A stretch of 64,000 nucleotides of DNA, from positions 1,054,001-1,118,000 of the forward strand of contig OZ240681.1 in the NCBI GenBank assembly GCA_965199165.1. The letters are read 5' to 3'. Numbering within the stretch: the first letter of the stretch is position 1; each line of letters opens with the position of its first letter. Below are positions 46,564 to 56,133 of the stretch, one piece after another. Origin of the DNA: LMUY01 sp965199165. Lineage in GTDB: Bacteria > Pseudomonadota > Alphaproteobacteria > Acetobacterales > Acetobacteraceae. The position numbers were made by a program, and so were the translations under genes. Below the pieces are notes generated by a model that did no database searches, was not told the origin of the DNA, and was given only the letters and a program-made list of their open reading frames with translations.

Positions 46564-46595
46564 TCTGACGACCGGCGACTGAAAACCGACGACTG
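46564..46595. repeat. CAGTCGTCAG-type repeat, right arm
   Basis: Inverted partner of 46100-46131. Ends 2 nt before the tRNA-Ala 3' end. Confidence 0.7.
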
Positions 46596-46597
46596 TA

Positions 46598-46670
46598 TGG
46601 AGACTATCGGATTCGAACCGATGACCCCCTGCTTGCAAAGCAGGTGCTCTACCAACTGAGCTAAGCCCCC
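46598..46670 (-). tRNA. tRNA-Ala (TGC)
   Basis: 73-nt cloverleaf, starting GGGGGCTTAGCTCAG, anticodon arm CTGCTTTGCAAGCAG (anticodon TGC), T arm GGTTCGAATCC, ending at the discriminator A. The CCA is not encoded (TAC follows), unlike the other two tRNAs here. Confidence 0.96.
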
Positions 46671-46674
46671 GAGA

Positions 46675-46744
46675 CAGTCTTCCGTCTTCAGTCGTCAGTC
46701 TCCAGAAAGCATTTGACGACCGACGACTGAAAACTGACGACTGA
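46675..46744. repeat. Imperfect hairpin of CAGTCGTCAG-type units between tRNA-Ala and tRNA-Ile
   Basis: Left arm 46675-46705 and right arm 46714-46744 match at about 24 of 30 positions, with a small loop near AAAGCATT. It occupies the entire spacer between the two tRNAs and abuts the CCA end of tRNA-Ile. Confidence 0.75.
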
Positions 46745-46821
<77 letters not shown>

Positions 46822-46825
46822 TGCA

Positions 46826-46894
46826 CAGTCCCCAGTCGCCAGTCGTCCGTCATCAGACCCTTCTGACGATTGACGACTGAGAACTGACGACTGG
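46826..46894. repeat. Imperfect hairpin of CAGTCGTCAG-type units between tRNA-Ile and 16S
   Basis: Left arm 46826-46857 and right arm 46862-46894 match at about 24 of 32 positions around the loop CCCT. Lies 4 nt from the tRNA-Ile 5' end. Confidence 0.75.
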
Positions 46895-47092
46895 CAAACA
46901 GATCGCTTCATGGGAAGGGATAGGATGACGGCGCCCGGCATCGGCAGCCAAGTTCGGCCAACCAGCACCAATGCCACCCAGGCATCCACCCGGATGGACG
47001 TCTCGGACCAGCTTACGCCAGTCCACACGGACAAGCCCAAGCCAGCAGCCCGGCGCTCTCGCGCCAGCCACCAGCACTCAGGCCCGTTCCTT

Positions 47093-48583
<1,491 letters not shown>

Positions 48584-49113
48584 TCTCGCAGCACTACACC
48601 AAAGCAGCACCACAATCCGAACAAAAGAACCCAAGCACACAGCCAATACAAACCAAATATCCCAACGCCAAAACTCAATCCATCAACATATCCATAGCCA
48701 AAGATACACCGACAAACATCCCCCAACACCAGAATACCAAGCCCATACCAACCAGCACCCAAATCCTAAACAGCACCAGCCAACACAAAACCCAGCATAC
48801 CAATACCACCTACCCTCACAGGCAAGCATAAGGACGCCGCCAACATATCCCTTCCCCATCAGATACAATTGTCAATGAACAACAGCCAAAAAGAACACCA
48901 CCCACCCGAAAAACCGGGATCGTAGCTATCTGGTTGACTGGCACCTCAGCGCGAGCCGAGGAAGGTAGACGATAAACGATGGAAGCACAAGCCGCCTCGG
49001 CATCGTCGACAAACCACGATGTAGGCCGATGACGGAGCAGGGTCAAGCACTCCGAACGACTTTCCGTGCCTGGAAGCTCCGCACCGCCGCCGATGATCGT
49101 GCTACGGTCGGGC
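48584..49113. other. rRNA leader/promoter region and cysG upstream region
   Basis: 530 nt between 16S (leftward) and cysG (rightward). 48601-48780 is about 83% A+C on the plus strand, so the 16S leader transcript is G/U-rich. A TTGACA at 48875-48870 on the minus strand is a possible -35 of the rrn promoter, but no convincing -10 is found at 16-18 nt. No gene seen. Confidence 0.55.
48870..48875 (-). promoter_or_regulatory. Possible -35 element of the rRNA operon promoter
   Basis: TTGACA, about 287 nt upstream of 16S. The nearest AT-rich -10 candidate (GATATG, 48844-48849) is 20 nt away, longer than usual, so this is tentative. Confidence 0.3.
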
Positions 49114-50493
49114 ATGCGCCACTTCCCGGTCTTCATGGAGCTTCACGGCCGCCGCACCCTCGTTCTCGGCATGGGGGAAGCAGCCGACCGCAAGGCGGAG
49201 GCGCTCCAACGCTGCGGCGCCCATGTGATCCGCTCGGCCACGTTCGACCCGGCACAACTTGACCATTGCGCCGTCGCCATCGCCGCAGAGGCGCCCGAAG
49301 ACGACATCGCGGCCCTCGTCCAGGCCGCAAACGCACGTGGCATACCCGTCAACGTCGTGGATCGCCCGGCGCTCTGCAGCTTCATCACGCCTGCCGTCAT
49401 CGACCGCGCTCCCATCACCATCGCCGTGTCGTCCGGTGGGACCGCGCCAGTGCTCGCACGGCTGATCCGGGCCCGCATCGAAGCGCTGGTGCCGCCCGCG
49501 ATCGGGCGCCTCGCCGCGCTCGTCGACGAGTTCAAAGCCGAGCTGCGCCGCCGTCTGCCAGAAACCGCACTGCGCCGCCGGGTGCTGGAGCGCGCTCTAG
49601 GCGGCCGCGTCGCCGACCTCGTGGCGATGGGCGCCGAAGATGCCGCCCGGGCCGAGATGGCACGCGAGCTCGACGAGGGCGCCGAACCCACCGGCATCGT
49701 CTACCTCGTGGGCGCCGGCCCCGGGGCAGCCGACCTGTTGACCCTGCGGGCGCACCGCCTGCTGGGCGAGGCGGACGTCATCGTGCACGACCGGCTCATC
49801 GGCGCGGACGTGCTGGACATGGCACGACGCGATGCCGAGCGGATCTACGTCGGCAAGGCGCGGGCGAACCACTGCCTGCCGCAGGAGGGCATCAACGACC
49901 TGCTGGTGCGGCTGGCGCGGGAGGGGCGCAAGGTAGTGCGCCTGAAAGGCGGGGACCCGTTCGTCTTCGGCCGCGGCGGCGAAGAGGCGGAGGCGCTCGC
50001 CGCCGCAGGGGTGGCCTTTGAGGTCGTGCCCGGCGTCACCGCCGCGCTGGCCTGTGCGGCCCAGTCCGGCATCCCGCTGACGCATCGGGAGGCGACGCGC
50101 TCTGTGACGCTGGCCACCGGGCACACGAAGAACGGGCAGTTGGACCTGGATTTCGCCCAGCTCGCGCGTGGCGGCACGATCGCGGTCTACATGGGCATCG
50201 TCACGCTGCCGCAACTGCGCACCGGGCTATTCGAGGCCGGCCTGGACCCGGCCACGCCCGCCGCGCTCATCGAACGCGGCGGGACGCCCAGGCAACGGGT
50301 GCTGGTGGGAACCCTCGACACGCTCGCGCACGAGGCGCCTGGTTGGACCACCGGCGGCCCGACGCTGGTGATGATCGGCACCGTGGTGGGGCGGCGCGTC
50401 ACCACGGCGCCGGCAGACAGCCTATTGGGCGGTCCAGCCGCCATCGATCGAGATGGGGGCGCCCGTCATCGTGGCGGCGGCGTCCGAGCATAG
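49114..50493 (+). CDS. cysG: Siroheme synthase (CysG): uroporphyrinogen-III methyltransferase/precorrin-2 dehydrogenase/ferrochelatase
   Basis: 459 residues from ATG 49114, whose N-terminus (HFPVFMELHGRRTLVLGMG) aligns with CysG; upstream in-frame starts exist at 49093 and 49066. The N-terminal third is the NAD-dependent dehydrogenase/ferrochelatase domain (GMGEAADRKAEAL, VVDRPALCSFITPAVID, AVSSGGTAPVLARLIR). The rest is the SAM methyltransferase (VYLVGAGPGAADLLTLRAHR, RLKGGDPFVFGRGGEEAEAL, VVPGVTAALA). It makes siroheme for sulfite and nitrite reductases. The last 72 nt overlap the convergent dehydrogenase gene, giving an unusual Gly/Arg-rich tail. Confidence 0.93.
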   Translation: MRHFPVFMELHGRRTLVLGMGEAADRKAEALQRCGAHVIRSATFDPAQLDHCAVAIAAEAPEDDIAALVQAANARGIPVNVVDRPALCSFITPAVIDRAPITIAVSSGGTAPVLARLIRARIEALVPPAIGRLAALVDEFKAELRRRLPETALRRRVLERALGGRVADLVAMGAEDAARAEMARELDEGAEPTGIVYLVGAGPGAADLLTLRAHRLLGEADVIVHDRLIGADVLDMARRDAERIYVGKARANHCLPQEGINDLLVRLAREGRKVVRLKGGDPFVFGRGGEEAEALAAAGVAFEVVPGVTAALACAAQSGIPLTHREATRSVTLATGHTKNGQLDLDFAQLARGGTIAVYMGIVTLPQLRTGLFEAGLDPATPAALIERGGTPRQRVLVGTLDTLAHEAPGWTTGGPTLVMIGTVVGRRVTTAPADSLLGGPAAIDRDGGARHRGGGVRA

Positions 50494-51207
50494 GAACACG
50501 GCCAGGGCGCCGATCCCCTCCGGCGTGGAAAAGGCGGCGAGCGCCTGCTTGTCGGTCAGGAAGCTCCGGGTGACGTCCGCGACGCTGCGTCCCTCGCGCT
50601 CCGCCCGGGCGTCCAGCTGCTTCTGCACCAGCGGGGTGAGCACCCAGCCCGGGCAAATGGCGTTGCAGGTGATGCCGTCATTGGCGAGCTCCAGCGCCGC
50701 GACCTTGGTCAAGCCGACGATGCCATGCTTGGCAGCGACATAGGCGGATTTCTCGGCGCTGCCGACCAGGCCGTGGGCCGAAGCGACGTTGATGATCCGG
50801 CCCCAGCCGCGGGACTTCATGCCGGGGATCGCCGCCTGCATGGCGTGGAAGGCGCTGGACAGGTTGATCGCGATGATGGCGTCCCAGCGCTCGGCCGGGA
50901 AGTCGGCGATCGACGCGACGTGCTGGATGCCGGCGTTGTTGACCAGCACGTCCAGCCGCCCGAACTCCGCCTCGGTGCGGGCGATCATCGCGTTGACGTC
51001 GGCTGCCCGGCTGACATCGGCGCCGTCATGCAACACCCGCACGGCACCGTCCGATGCAAGACCGGCGCGGAGCGCCTCGACGTCGGCCGGATCGCCGAAG
51101 CCGTTCATCATGATATCGGCCCCCTCCGCGGCGAGCGCACGCGCGATGCCGAGGCCGATCCCACCGGTCGATCCGGTGACCAGCGCCACCTTGCCCCTCA
51201 GGCCCAT
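50422..51207 (-). CDS. bdhA: 3-hydroxybutyrate dehydrogenase (SDR family)
   Basis: 261 residues from ATG 51207. Cofactor motif VTGSTGGIGLGIARALAAEG, VNNAGIQHVASIADFP, catalytic Ser in NVASAHGLVGS, and YVAAKHGIVGL. The IQHVA and ICPGWVLTPLVQKQ segments are typical of D-3-hydroxybutyrate dehydrogenases, which interconvert 3-hydroxybutyrate and acetoacetate in PHB turnover. Divergent from a patatin-like gene; this pair is often conserved in alphaproteobacteria. Its 3' end overlaps cysG. Confidence 0.92.
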   Translation of the reverse strand: MGLRGKVALVTGSTGGIGLGIARALAAEGADIMMNGFGDPADVEALRAGLASDGAVRVLHDGADVSRAADVNAMIARTEAEFGRLDVLVNNAGIQHVASIADFPAERWDAIIAINLSSAFHAMQAAIPGMKSRGWGRIINVASAHGLVGSAEKSAYVAAKHGIVGLTKVAALELANDGITCNAICPGWVLTPLVQKQLDARAEREGRSVADVTRSFLTDKQALAAFSTPEGIGALAVFLCSDAAATMTGAPISIDGGWTAQ

Positions 51208-51313
51208 TCCGCTCGCCCCCGTCCTTGCGGGCGGATCATTGGCGGGCCGGGTACCGTATGGCAAGACGGACATCCGCGGACGGACACGCGGCAACTCACG
51301 GGGAGACTGACGC

Positions 51314-52465
51314 ATGGACGCCGGACCGCTGCCGCCTGCTGTTGCCCGGCCTTGGCGCCCGGCGGGGTGCGACCGGGTGGGCTTGCTCCTACAAGGCGGC
51401 GGGGCCTTGGGCGCGTATCAAGCTGGCGTCTACCAGGCATTGCACGAGGCCGGGCTTGAGCCGGACTGGCTTGCCGGCGTCTCGATCGGCAGCGTGAATG
51501 CCGCCCTGATCGCCGGCAATCCACCGGAACGCCGCCTGGAGGCGCTGGAGCATTTCTGGCGCACCATCACCCTGCGCCCGGTTTGGGGCTTCGTTCCCGA
51601 CGGCGACGACCCGCGCAAGCTGCACAACCTCTGGTCTTCGTTCATGACGATGACGCTTGGCCAGCCGGGCCTGTTCAAGCCCAACGTCCCCTCGCCATGG
51701 CTGCGGCCGCGTGGCTCGACCGGCGCCACGGCCTATTACGACAGCACGCCCTTGTATGACACGCTGCTGCGGCTGGTGGATTTCGACCGGATCAATGACG
51801 GTGCCATTCGCTTCGCGGTCGGGGCGGTGAACGTGGCCACCGGCAACTTCGCCTATTTCGACAATGCCCAGACCACCATCCAGCCGGAGCATATCATGGC
51901 CAGCGGTGCGTTGCCCCCGGCGCTGCCGATGGTGACGATCGCCGGGGAGCAGTTCTGGGACGGCGGCATCGTGTCGAACACGCCGCTGCAGCACCTGTTG
52001 GACCACGTCGACGCGGAGAACGCGCTGGTGTTCCAGGTGGACCTGTTCAGTGCACGCGGGCCCGTGCCGCGCGACATGGCGGAGGCGCTTGGCCGGGCCA
52101 AGGACATCCAATATTCGTCCCGCACCCGGCTGACGACCGACTACTACCAGCAGGCGCTTGCCCAACGCATCCAGATCAAGCGGCTGCTGGAGCGCATTCC
52201 GGAGGACCAGCTGTCCGAGGACGAGCGGGCGTTGAAATCCCGGCTGGCGGAACTGCCTTCGATCAACATCCTCCAACTCATCTATCAGCAGGCCGCGCAC
52301 GAGGGGCAGGCGAAAGACTATGACTTCAGCAAGTCTTCCATGCGGGACCACTGGGCCGCCGGGTTGCGTGATACACGGGCGACGCTCGACCGGCGACATT
52401 GGCTGGAGATGCAGCCGGGGGAACGCGGCATCGTGACGCACGACATCCACCGTGCGCGGGGCTGA
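51314..52465 (+). CDS. Patatin-like phospholipase with DUF3734-type C-terminus
   Basis: 383 residues. Oxyanion hole LLLQGGGALGAYQAGVYQAL, nucleophile Ser57 in GVSIGS, and the catalytic Asp in WDGGIVSNTP. The C-terminal part (DYDFSKSSMRDHWAAGLRD) resembles DUF3734. Expected to hydrolyse acyl esters, possibly in PHB-granule or membrane-lipid turnover, given its divergent neighbour. GGGGAG lies upstream of the ATG. No signal peptide. Confidence 0.9.
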   Translation: MDAGPLPPAVARPWRPAGCDRVGLLLQGGGALGAYQAGVYQALHEAGLEPDWLAGVSIGSVNAALIAGNPPERRLEALEHFWRTITLRPVWGFVPDGDDPRKLHNLWSSFMTMTLGQPGLFKPNVPSPWLRPRGSTGATAYYDSTPLYDTLLRLVDFDRINDGAIRFAVGAVNVATGNFAYFDNAQTTIQPEHIMASGALPPALPMVTIAGEQFWDGGIVSNTPLQHLLDHVDAENALVFQVDLFSARGPVPRDMAEALGRAKDIQYSSRTRLTTDYYQQALAQRIQIKRLLERIPEDQLSEDERALKSRLAELPSINILQLIYQQAAHEGQAKDYDFSKSSMRDHWAAGLRDTRATLDRRHWLEMQPGERGIVTHDIHRARG

Positions 52466-52529
52466 TCCCAAGGCAACGACACCCTGCCCTGCTGCGTTGG
52501 CCTGCAAGGGTCACCTGAGGAGATGATGA

Positions 52530-53084
52530 ATGGCGAGTGACAAGGCGATGCCGTCCGACCAGATGGAGGGTGGCGTTCACATGCATGCCACCAAGAACAA
52601 CCAGAACGCCAAGGCCGTCTCGATCGAGCTGCTGCAGGCCCGATTGGCCGACTCGATCGACATGGCGCTCATTACCAAGCAGGCGCACTGGAACCTGAAA
52701 GGTCCGCAGTTCATCGGCGTGCACCTCATGCTCGACAAGTTCCGGGAGGAACAGGACGAGTTCGTGGACACGATGGCCGAGCGGATCACGCAACTGGGCG
52801 GTACTGCGCGCGGAACGGTGCAGGAGGTCGGCAAGAAGACCGCCCTCGAACCATATCCGGTTGATATCTACCAGGTGAGCGATCACATCCACGCCCTCAT
52901 CGATCGCTACGCCAAGGTCGCCAACGCCGTACGGGCCAACATCGACGAGGTCGACGAAGCGGGCGATCCGGATACCGCCGACATCCTGACGGAGGTGTCG
53001 CGCGGCATCGACAAGCAGCTCTGGTTCCTGGAGGCCCACACGCAGGAACAGTCTCCGAGCGCGAGCTTCCCGACCAGGCAGTAG
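52530..53084 (+). CDS. dps: Dps-family DNA-protection/ferroxidase protein
   Basis: 184-residue ferritin-like protein. Ferroxidase region TKQAHWNLKGPQFIGVHLML followed by DKFREEQDEFVDTMAERI with the conserved His/Asp/Glu set, and C-terminal DKQLWFLEAHTQ. Forms dodecamers that store iron and shield DNA in stress. The ATG follows GAGGAG; another ATG (52566 region) could also serve. Stands alone between the lipase and parE. Confidence 0.92.
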   Translation: MASDKAMPSDQMEGGVHMHATKNNQNAKAVSIELLQARLADSIDMALITKQAHWNLKGPQFIGVHLMLDKFREEQDEFVDTMAERITQLGGTARGTVQEVGKKTALEPYPVDIYQVSDHIHALIDRYAKVANAVRANIDEVDEAGDPDTADILTEVSRGIDKQLWFLEAHTQEQSPSASFPTRQ

Positions 53085-53141
53085 GCCTTGCGTTCCCCTC
53101 CCCCGGACGCCTAGCGTACGGGGGAGACACGGGAACACAGC

Positions 53142-55130
53142 ATGAACGACCTCTTCGGCTCCGCCAAGACCGGGCGTGGGCGCGATGACTATTCCGCCAA
53201 GGACATCGAGGTCCTCGAGGGGTTGGAACCGGTGCGGCGCCGGCCCGGCATGTATATCGGGGGGACCGACGAACCCGCGCTCCACCACCTCGCGGCCGAA
53301 ATCCTCGACAATGCGATGGACGAAGCGGTTGCAGGCCACGCGACTGCCATCGAGTTCACCATGCAGGCGGGGAACTGGCTGAGCATCCGCGACAATGGCC
53401 GCGGCATCCCTGTCGACCCCCATCCGAAATTCAAGTCGCTCAGCGCGCTCGAAGTGATCCTCACCACCCTCCATTCCGGTGGTAAGTTCGGCGGCGACGC
53501 GTATGCGACCTCTGGCGGCCTGCACGGCGTCGGCAGTTCAGTCGTCAATGCCTTGAGCGAGGCGCTGGAGGTGGAGGTCGCGCGGGACCGGGTGCTGTGG
53601 CGGCAGACCTATGCCCGCGGCAAGCCAACCACCAAGCTGGTAAACGCCGGCGCAGTACAGAACCGTCGCGGCACCACCATCCGCTTCAAGCCGGACCCGC
53701 AAATCTTCGGCGCCTTGCAGTTCAGCCCGCTGCGCCTGTACCGGCTTTGCCGGTCGAAGGCATACCTGTTCCGCGGCGTGCAGATCCGTTGGAGCTGTGA
53801 CCCGGCACTGATCAAAGGGCGGGAGGATGTGCCGGCGGAGGCGACGCTGCACTTCCCCGGCGGGCTGCGCGACAGCCTGGCGGAGGATATCGGCGCGGCG
53901 CCCCTGGCGGTGCCTGAAATATGGGCGGGCGAGGCCGACTTGCCCGTGCGCGACGATGGCCGCGCGAATGGGCGGGCAGAGTGGGCGGTCATCTGGCTGG
54001 AGGGTGGGGATGGGTTCCTGCATTCCTACTGCAACACGGTGCCGACGCCGCTGGGCGGCACGCACGAGGCCGGGTTCCGGGCCGCGCTGCTGAAGGGCGT
54101 GCGCGCTTGGGGCGAGCAGCGCAGCAACCGTCGCGCGGCGCAGGTCACAGGCGAGGACGTCACCGGCGGCATGGCCGGCAAGCTGTCCGCCTTCGTGCGG
54201 GACCCGCAGTTCCAAGGCCAGACCAAGGAGAAGCTGACCAGCACGGACGCCACCCGCCTGGTGGAAACGGCAATGCGGGACCGGTTCGACCACTGGCTGG
54301 CGGGCAACCCGCAGCAGGCGGACAACCTGCTCACGGCGCTGATCGAGCGGGCGGAGGAGCGGCTGCGCCGGCGCGAGAACAAGGACGTTGCACGAAAGAC
54401 GGCCACCAAGCGCCTGCGGCTGCCGGGCAAGCTTGCGGATTGCACCAGCGAGATCATGGCCGACACCGAGTTGTTCCTGGTGGAGGGCGACAGCGCCGGC
54501 GGCTCCGCCAAGCAGGCCCGCCGGCGGGAGACCCAGGCGGTGCTGCCGTTGCGCGGCAAGATCCTCAACGTCGCCAGCGCGACCGTGGACAAGCTGCGGC
54601 AGAACCAGGAATTGCGGGACCTGATCGAGGCGCTCGGCTGCGGCGTGGGCGACCGCTTCGACATCAGGAAGCTGCGTTACGGCCGCATTGTCATCATGAC
54701 CGACGCGGACGTGGACGGCGCCCATATCGCCAGCCTGCTGATGACCTTCTTTTACCGCGAACTGCCGGAGCTGATGCGGGAGGGCCACGTGTACCTGGCC
54801 CAGCCGCCCCTGTTCCGCATGACCCAGGGCGCCCGCTCGGTCTACGCGATGAACGAGGCGGATCGGGAGCGCCTGGCTAAGACGTTCAAGGCCGGCAGCA
54901 AGATCGAGGTCAGCCGGTTCAAGGGCTTGGGCGAGATGCCACCAGCCGCGCTGCGCGACACCACCATGGACCCGGCCAAGCGCACCCTGCTGAAGGTGGT
55001 GGCCGCGCCTGAGCGCCGGGCGGAAACAAGCGAATTGGTGGAAAGCCTGATGGGCCGCAAGCCGGAATTGCGCTTCCGCTTCATCCAGGAGCACGCAAGG
55101 ACCCTGGCGATGGAGGAGGTAGACGTCTGA
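53142..55130 (+). CDS. parE: DNA topoisomerase IV subunit B (ParE)
   Basis: 662 residues. GHKL ATPase: EGLEPVRRRPGMYIGGTDEP, EILDNAMDEAVAG, SIRDNGRGIPVDPHPK, and GGLHGVGSSVVNALSE. TOPRIM: ELFLVEGDSAGGSAKQARRR, LPLRGKILNV, and MTDADVDGAHIASLL. C-terminal RFKGLGEMPPAALRDTTMDP. ParE rather than GyrB on length (GyrB usually about 800) and lack of the GyrB-type insertion. Decatenates chromosomes with ParC, which is not in the window. Confidence 0.95.
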   Translation: MNDLFGSAKTGRGRDDYSAKDIEVLEGLEPVRRRPGMYIGGTDEPALHHLAAEILDNAMDEAVAGHATAIEFTMQAGNWLSIRDNGRGIPVDPHPKFKSLSALEVILTTLHSGGKFGGDAYATSGGLHGVGSSVVNALSEALEVEVARDRVLWRQTYARGKPTTKLVNAGAVQNRRGTTIRFKPDPQIFGALQFSPLRLYRLCRSKAYLFRGVQIRWSCDPALIKGREDVPAEATLHFPGGLRDSLAEDIGAAPLAVPEIWAGEADLPVRDDGRANGRAEWAVIWLEGGDGFLHSYCNTVPTPLGGTHEAGFRAALLKGVRAWGEQRSNRRAAQVTGEDVTGGMAGKLSAFVRDPQFQGQTKEKLTSTDATRLVETAMRDRFDHWLAGNPQQADNLLTALIERAEERLRRRENKDVARKTATKRLRLPGKLADCTSEIMADTELFLVEGDSAGGSAKQARRRETQAVLPLRGKILNVASATVDKLRQNQELRDLIEALGCGVGDRFDIRKLRYGRIVIMTDADVDGAHIASLLMTFFYRELPELMREGHVYLAQPPLFRMTQGARSVYAMNEADRERLAKTFKAGSKIEVSRFKGLGEMPPAALRDTTMDPAKRTLLKVVAAPERRAETSELVESLMGRKPELRFRFIQEHARTLAMEEVDV

Positions 55131-55275
55131 ACGGCCGCCGCCACGGCGCTACCGACAGTGCCTCCTGTTTTCAACGCAGGTGGCTCAGATCTCATCCTCC
55201 TCCGTAGGGTGCAATTCGCTGAAGGATTGCACCACCCTTCCCAAGCCAGGACGGACCTCGCCGTCGCTCCTGTCC
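55131..55275. other. Convergent intergenic region with hairpin
   Basis: 145 nt between the parE and ycjF-like stops. GGTGCAAT (55208-55215) and ATTGCACC (55226-55233) form a perfect 8-bp stem with a 10-nt loop, without a T run. It could act as a bidirectional terminator or be a dispersed hairpin repeat. Confidence 0.45.
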
Positions 55276-56133
55276 TTACGGGTCCGGGGGGAGCGGGCTG
55301 CACGCCACCGCGGTGGAGCGGGCCAGCAGGATCATGCGGCGCGCTGCGACGCCTGCCCCGGCCATCTCGCCCAGCGCGTGGCTCAGCAGGGGGCTGGACA
55401 GCAGGGCGTGGGCCGCCGCGTTGATCGCGGCCTCCGACCCGGCGACCAGCCCGGCCGCCAGCAGGCTGCGCCGCAGCAGGCCGAGCGTGCCCAGCAGTCC
55501 GGGCCGCATACCGTGCAGCGCGGCCACCTGCCGGACCAGGCGGATGCCGCGCCAGGACACCAGCAGTACGGTCAGTTCCGGTGCCGGCGTGGCGGCGAGG
55601 CCCGCCGCCAGCTGGAAGGCGGCGGTGCGGCCCAGCGCGTCCGACCGGGCGCGCAGCGTGCGGCCGGGCCCGTTGCGCAGCAGCGCGACGATCGCGTCCG
55701 GGTCGTTCGCGGCATCGATCGCCGGGACGAGCGTCGCCGCTTCCGGCAGGCTCGCGGCCCAGCGGCGCGCGGCGGCGTGGATCCGCCCGGCATCGCCGCT
55801 GCCCAGGGCGGTACGCAGCCGGTCGACCCGCCCCAACGCGAACAGGCCCCGCACTTCGCGCCACACGGCGGCGAACAGCAGCCCGAAGCCGACGGCCGCC
55901 AGCGTCAGCGTCAGCCAGCCGAGCCAGGCCGCGCGGTCGAACTGGGCCGCGACGAAGTTGGCCGTTTGCAGCGCGGCCAGCCCGATGGCCAGGATGGCGA
56001 GCCCTGCCAACGCCAGGGTCGCGCCGCCGGCCCGCGGCGCCGGGTCGGCCAGCACCTCGGGGACCGGCATTTCCGGCTCCAGCCTTGGCGCCGCCGCGTC
56101 CTCGATGACCACGCGGGGGCCGGGGGGCCTCAC
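55276..56133 (-). CDS. YcjF-like membrane protein (TIGR01620/DUF697)
   Basis: 285 residues from GTG 56133, overlapping the YcjX stop (GTGA). After a Pro-rich cytoplasmic start come two membrane segments (LALAGLAILAIGLAAL and GWLTLTLAAVGFGLLFAAVW), then a helical domain with GRVDRLRTAL and the DUF697 end (LLVSWRGIRLVRQVAALHG, then GLLRRSLLAAGLVAGSEA). Function unknown; it is nearly always paired with YcjX. Confidence 0.85.
   Translation of the reverse strand: MRPPGPRVVIEDAAAPRLEPEMPVPEVLADPAPRAGGATLALAGLAILAIGLAALQTANFVAAQFDRAAWLGWLTLTLAAVGFGLLFAAVWREVRGLFALGRVDRLRTALGSGDAGRIHAAARRWAASLPEAATLVPAIDAANDPDAIVALLRNGPGRTLRARSDALGRTAAFQLAAGLAATPAPELTVLLVSWRGIRLVRQVAALHGMRPGLLGTLGLLRRSLLAAGLVAGSEAAINAAAHALLSSPLLSHALGEMAGAGVAARRMILLARSTAVACSPLPPDP

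Larger units (their letters stand above)
46033..46597 (-). other. 23S-tRNA-Ala spacer
   Basis: 565-nt internal spacer of the rRNA operon. Outer parts hold an inverted repeat (46100-46131 with 46564-46595). The enclosed 430 nt show no gene: open frames here lack motifs and ribosome-binding sites. It should contain the 23S processing stem and antitermination signals, which I could not pinpoint. Confidence 0.7.
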
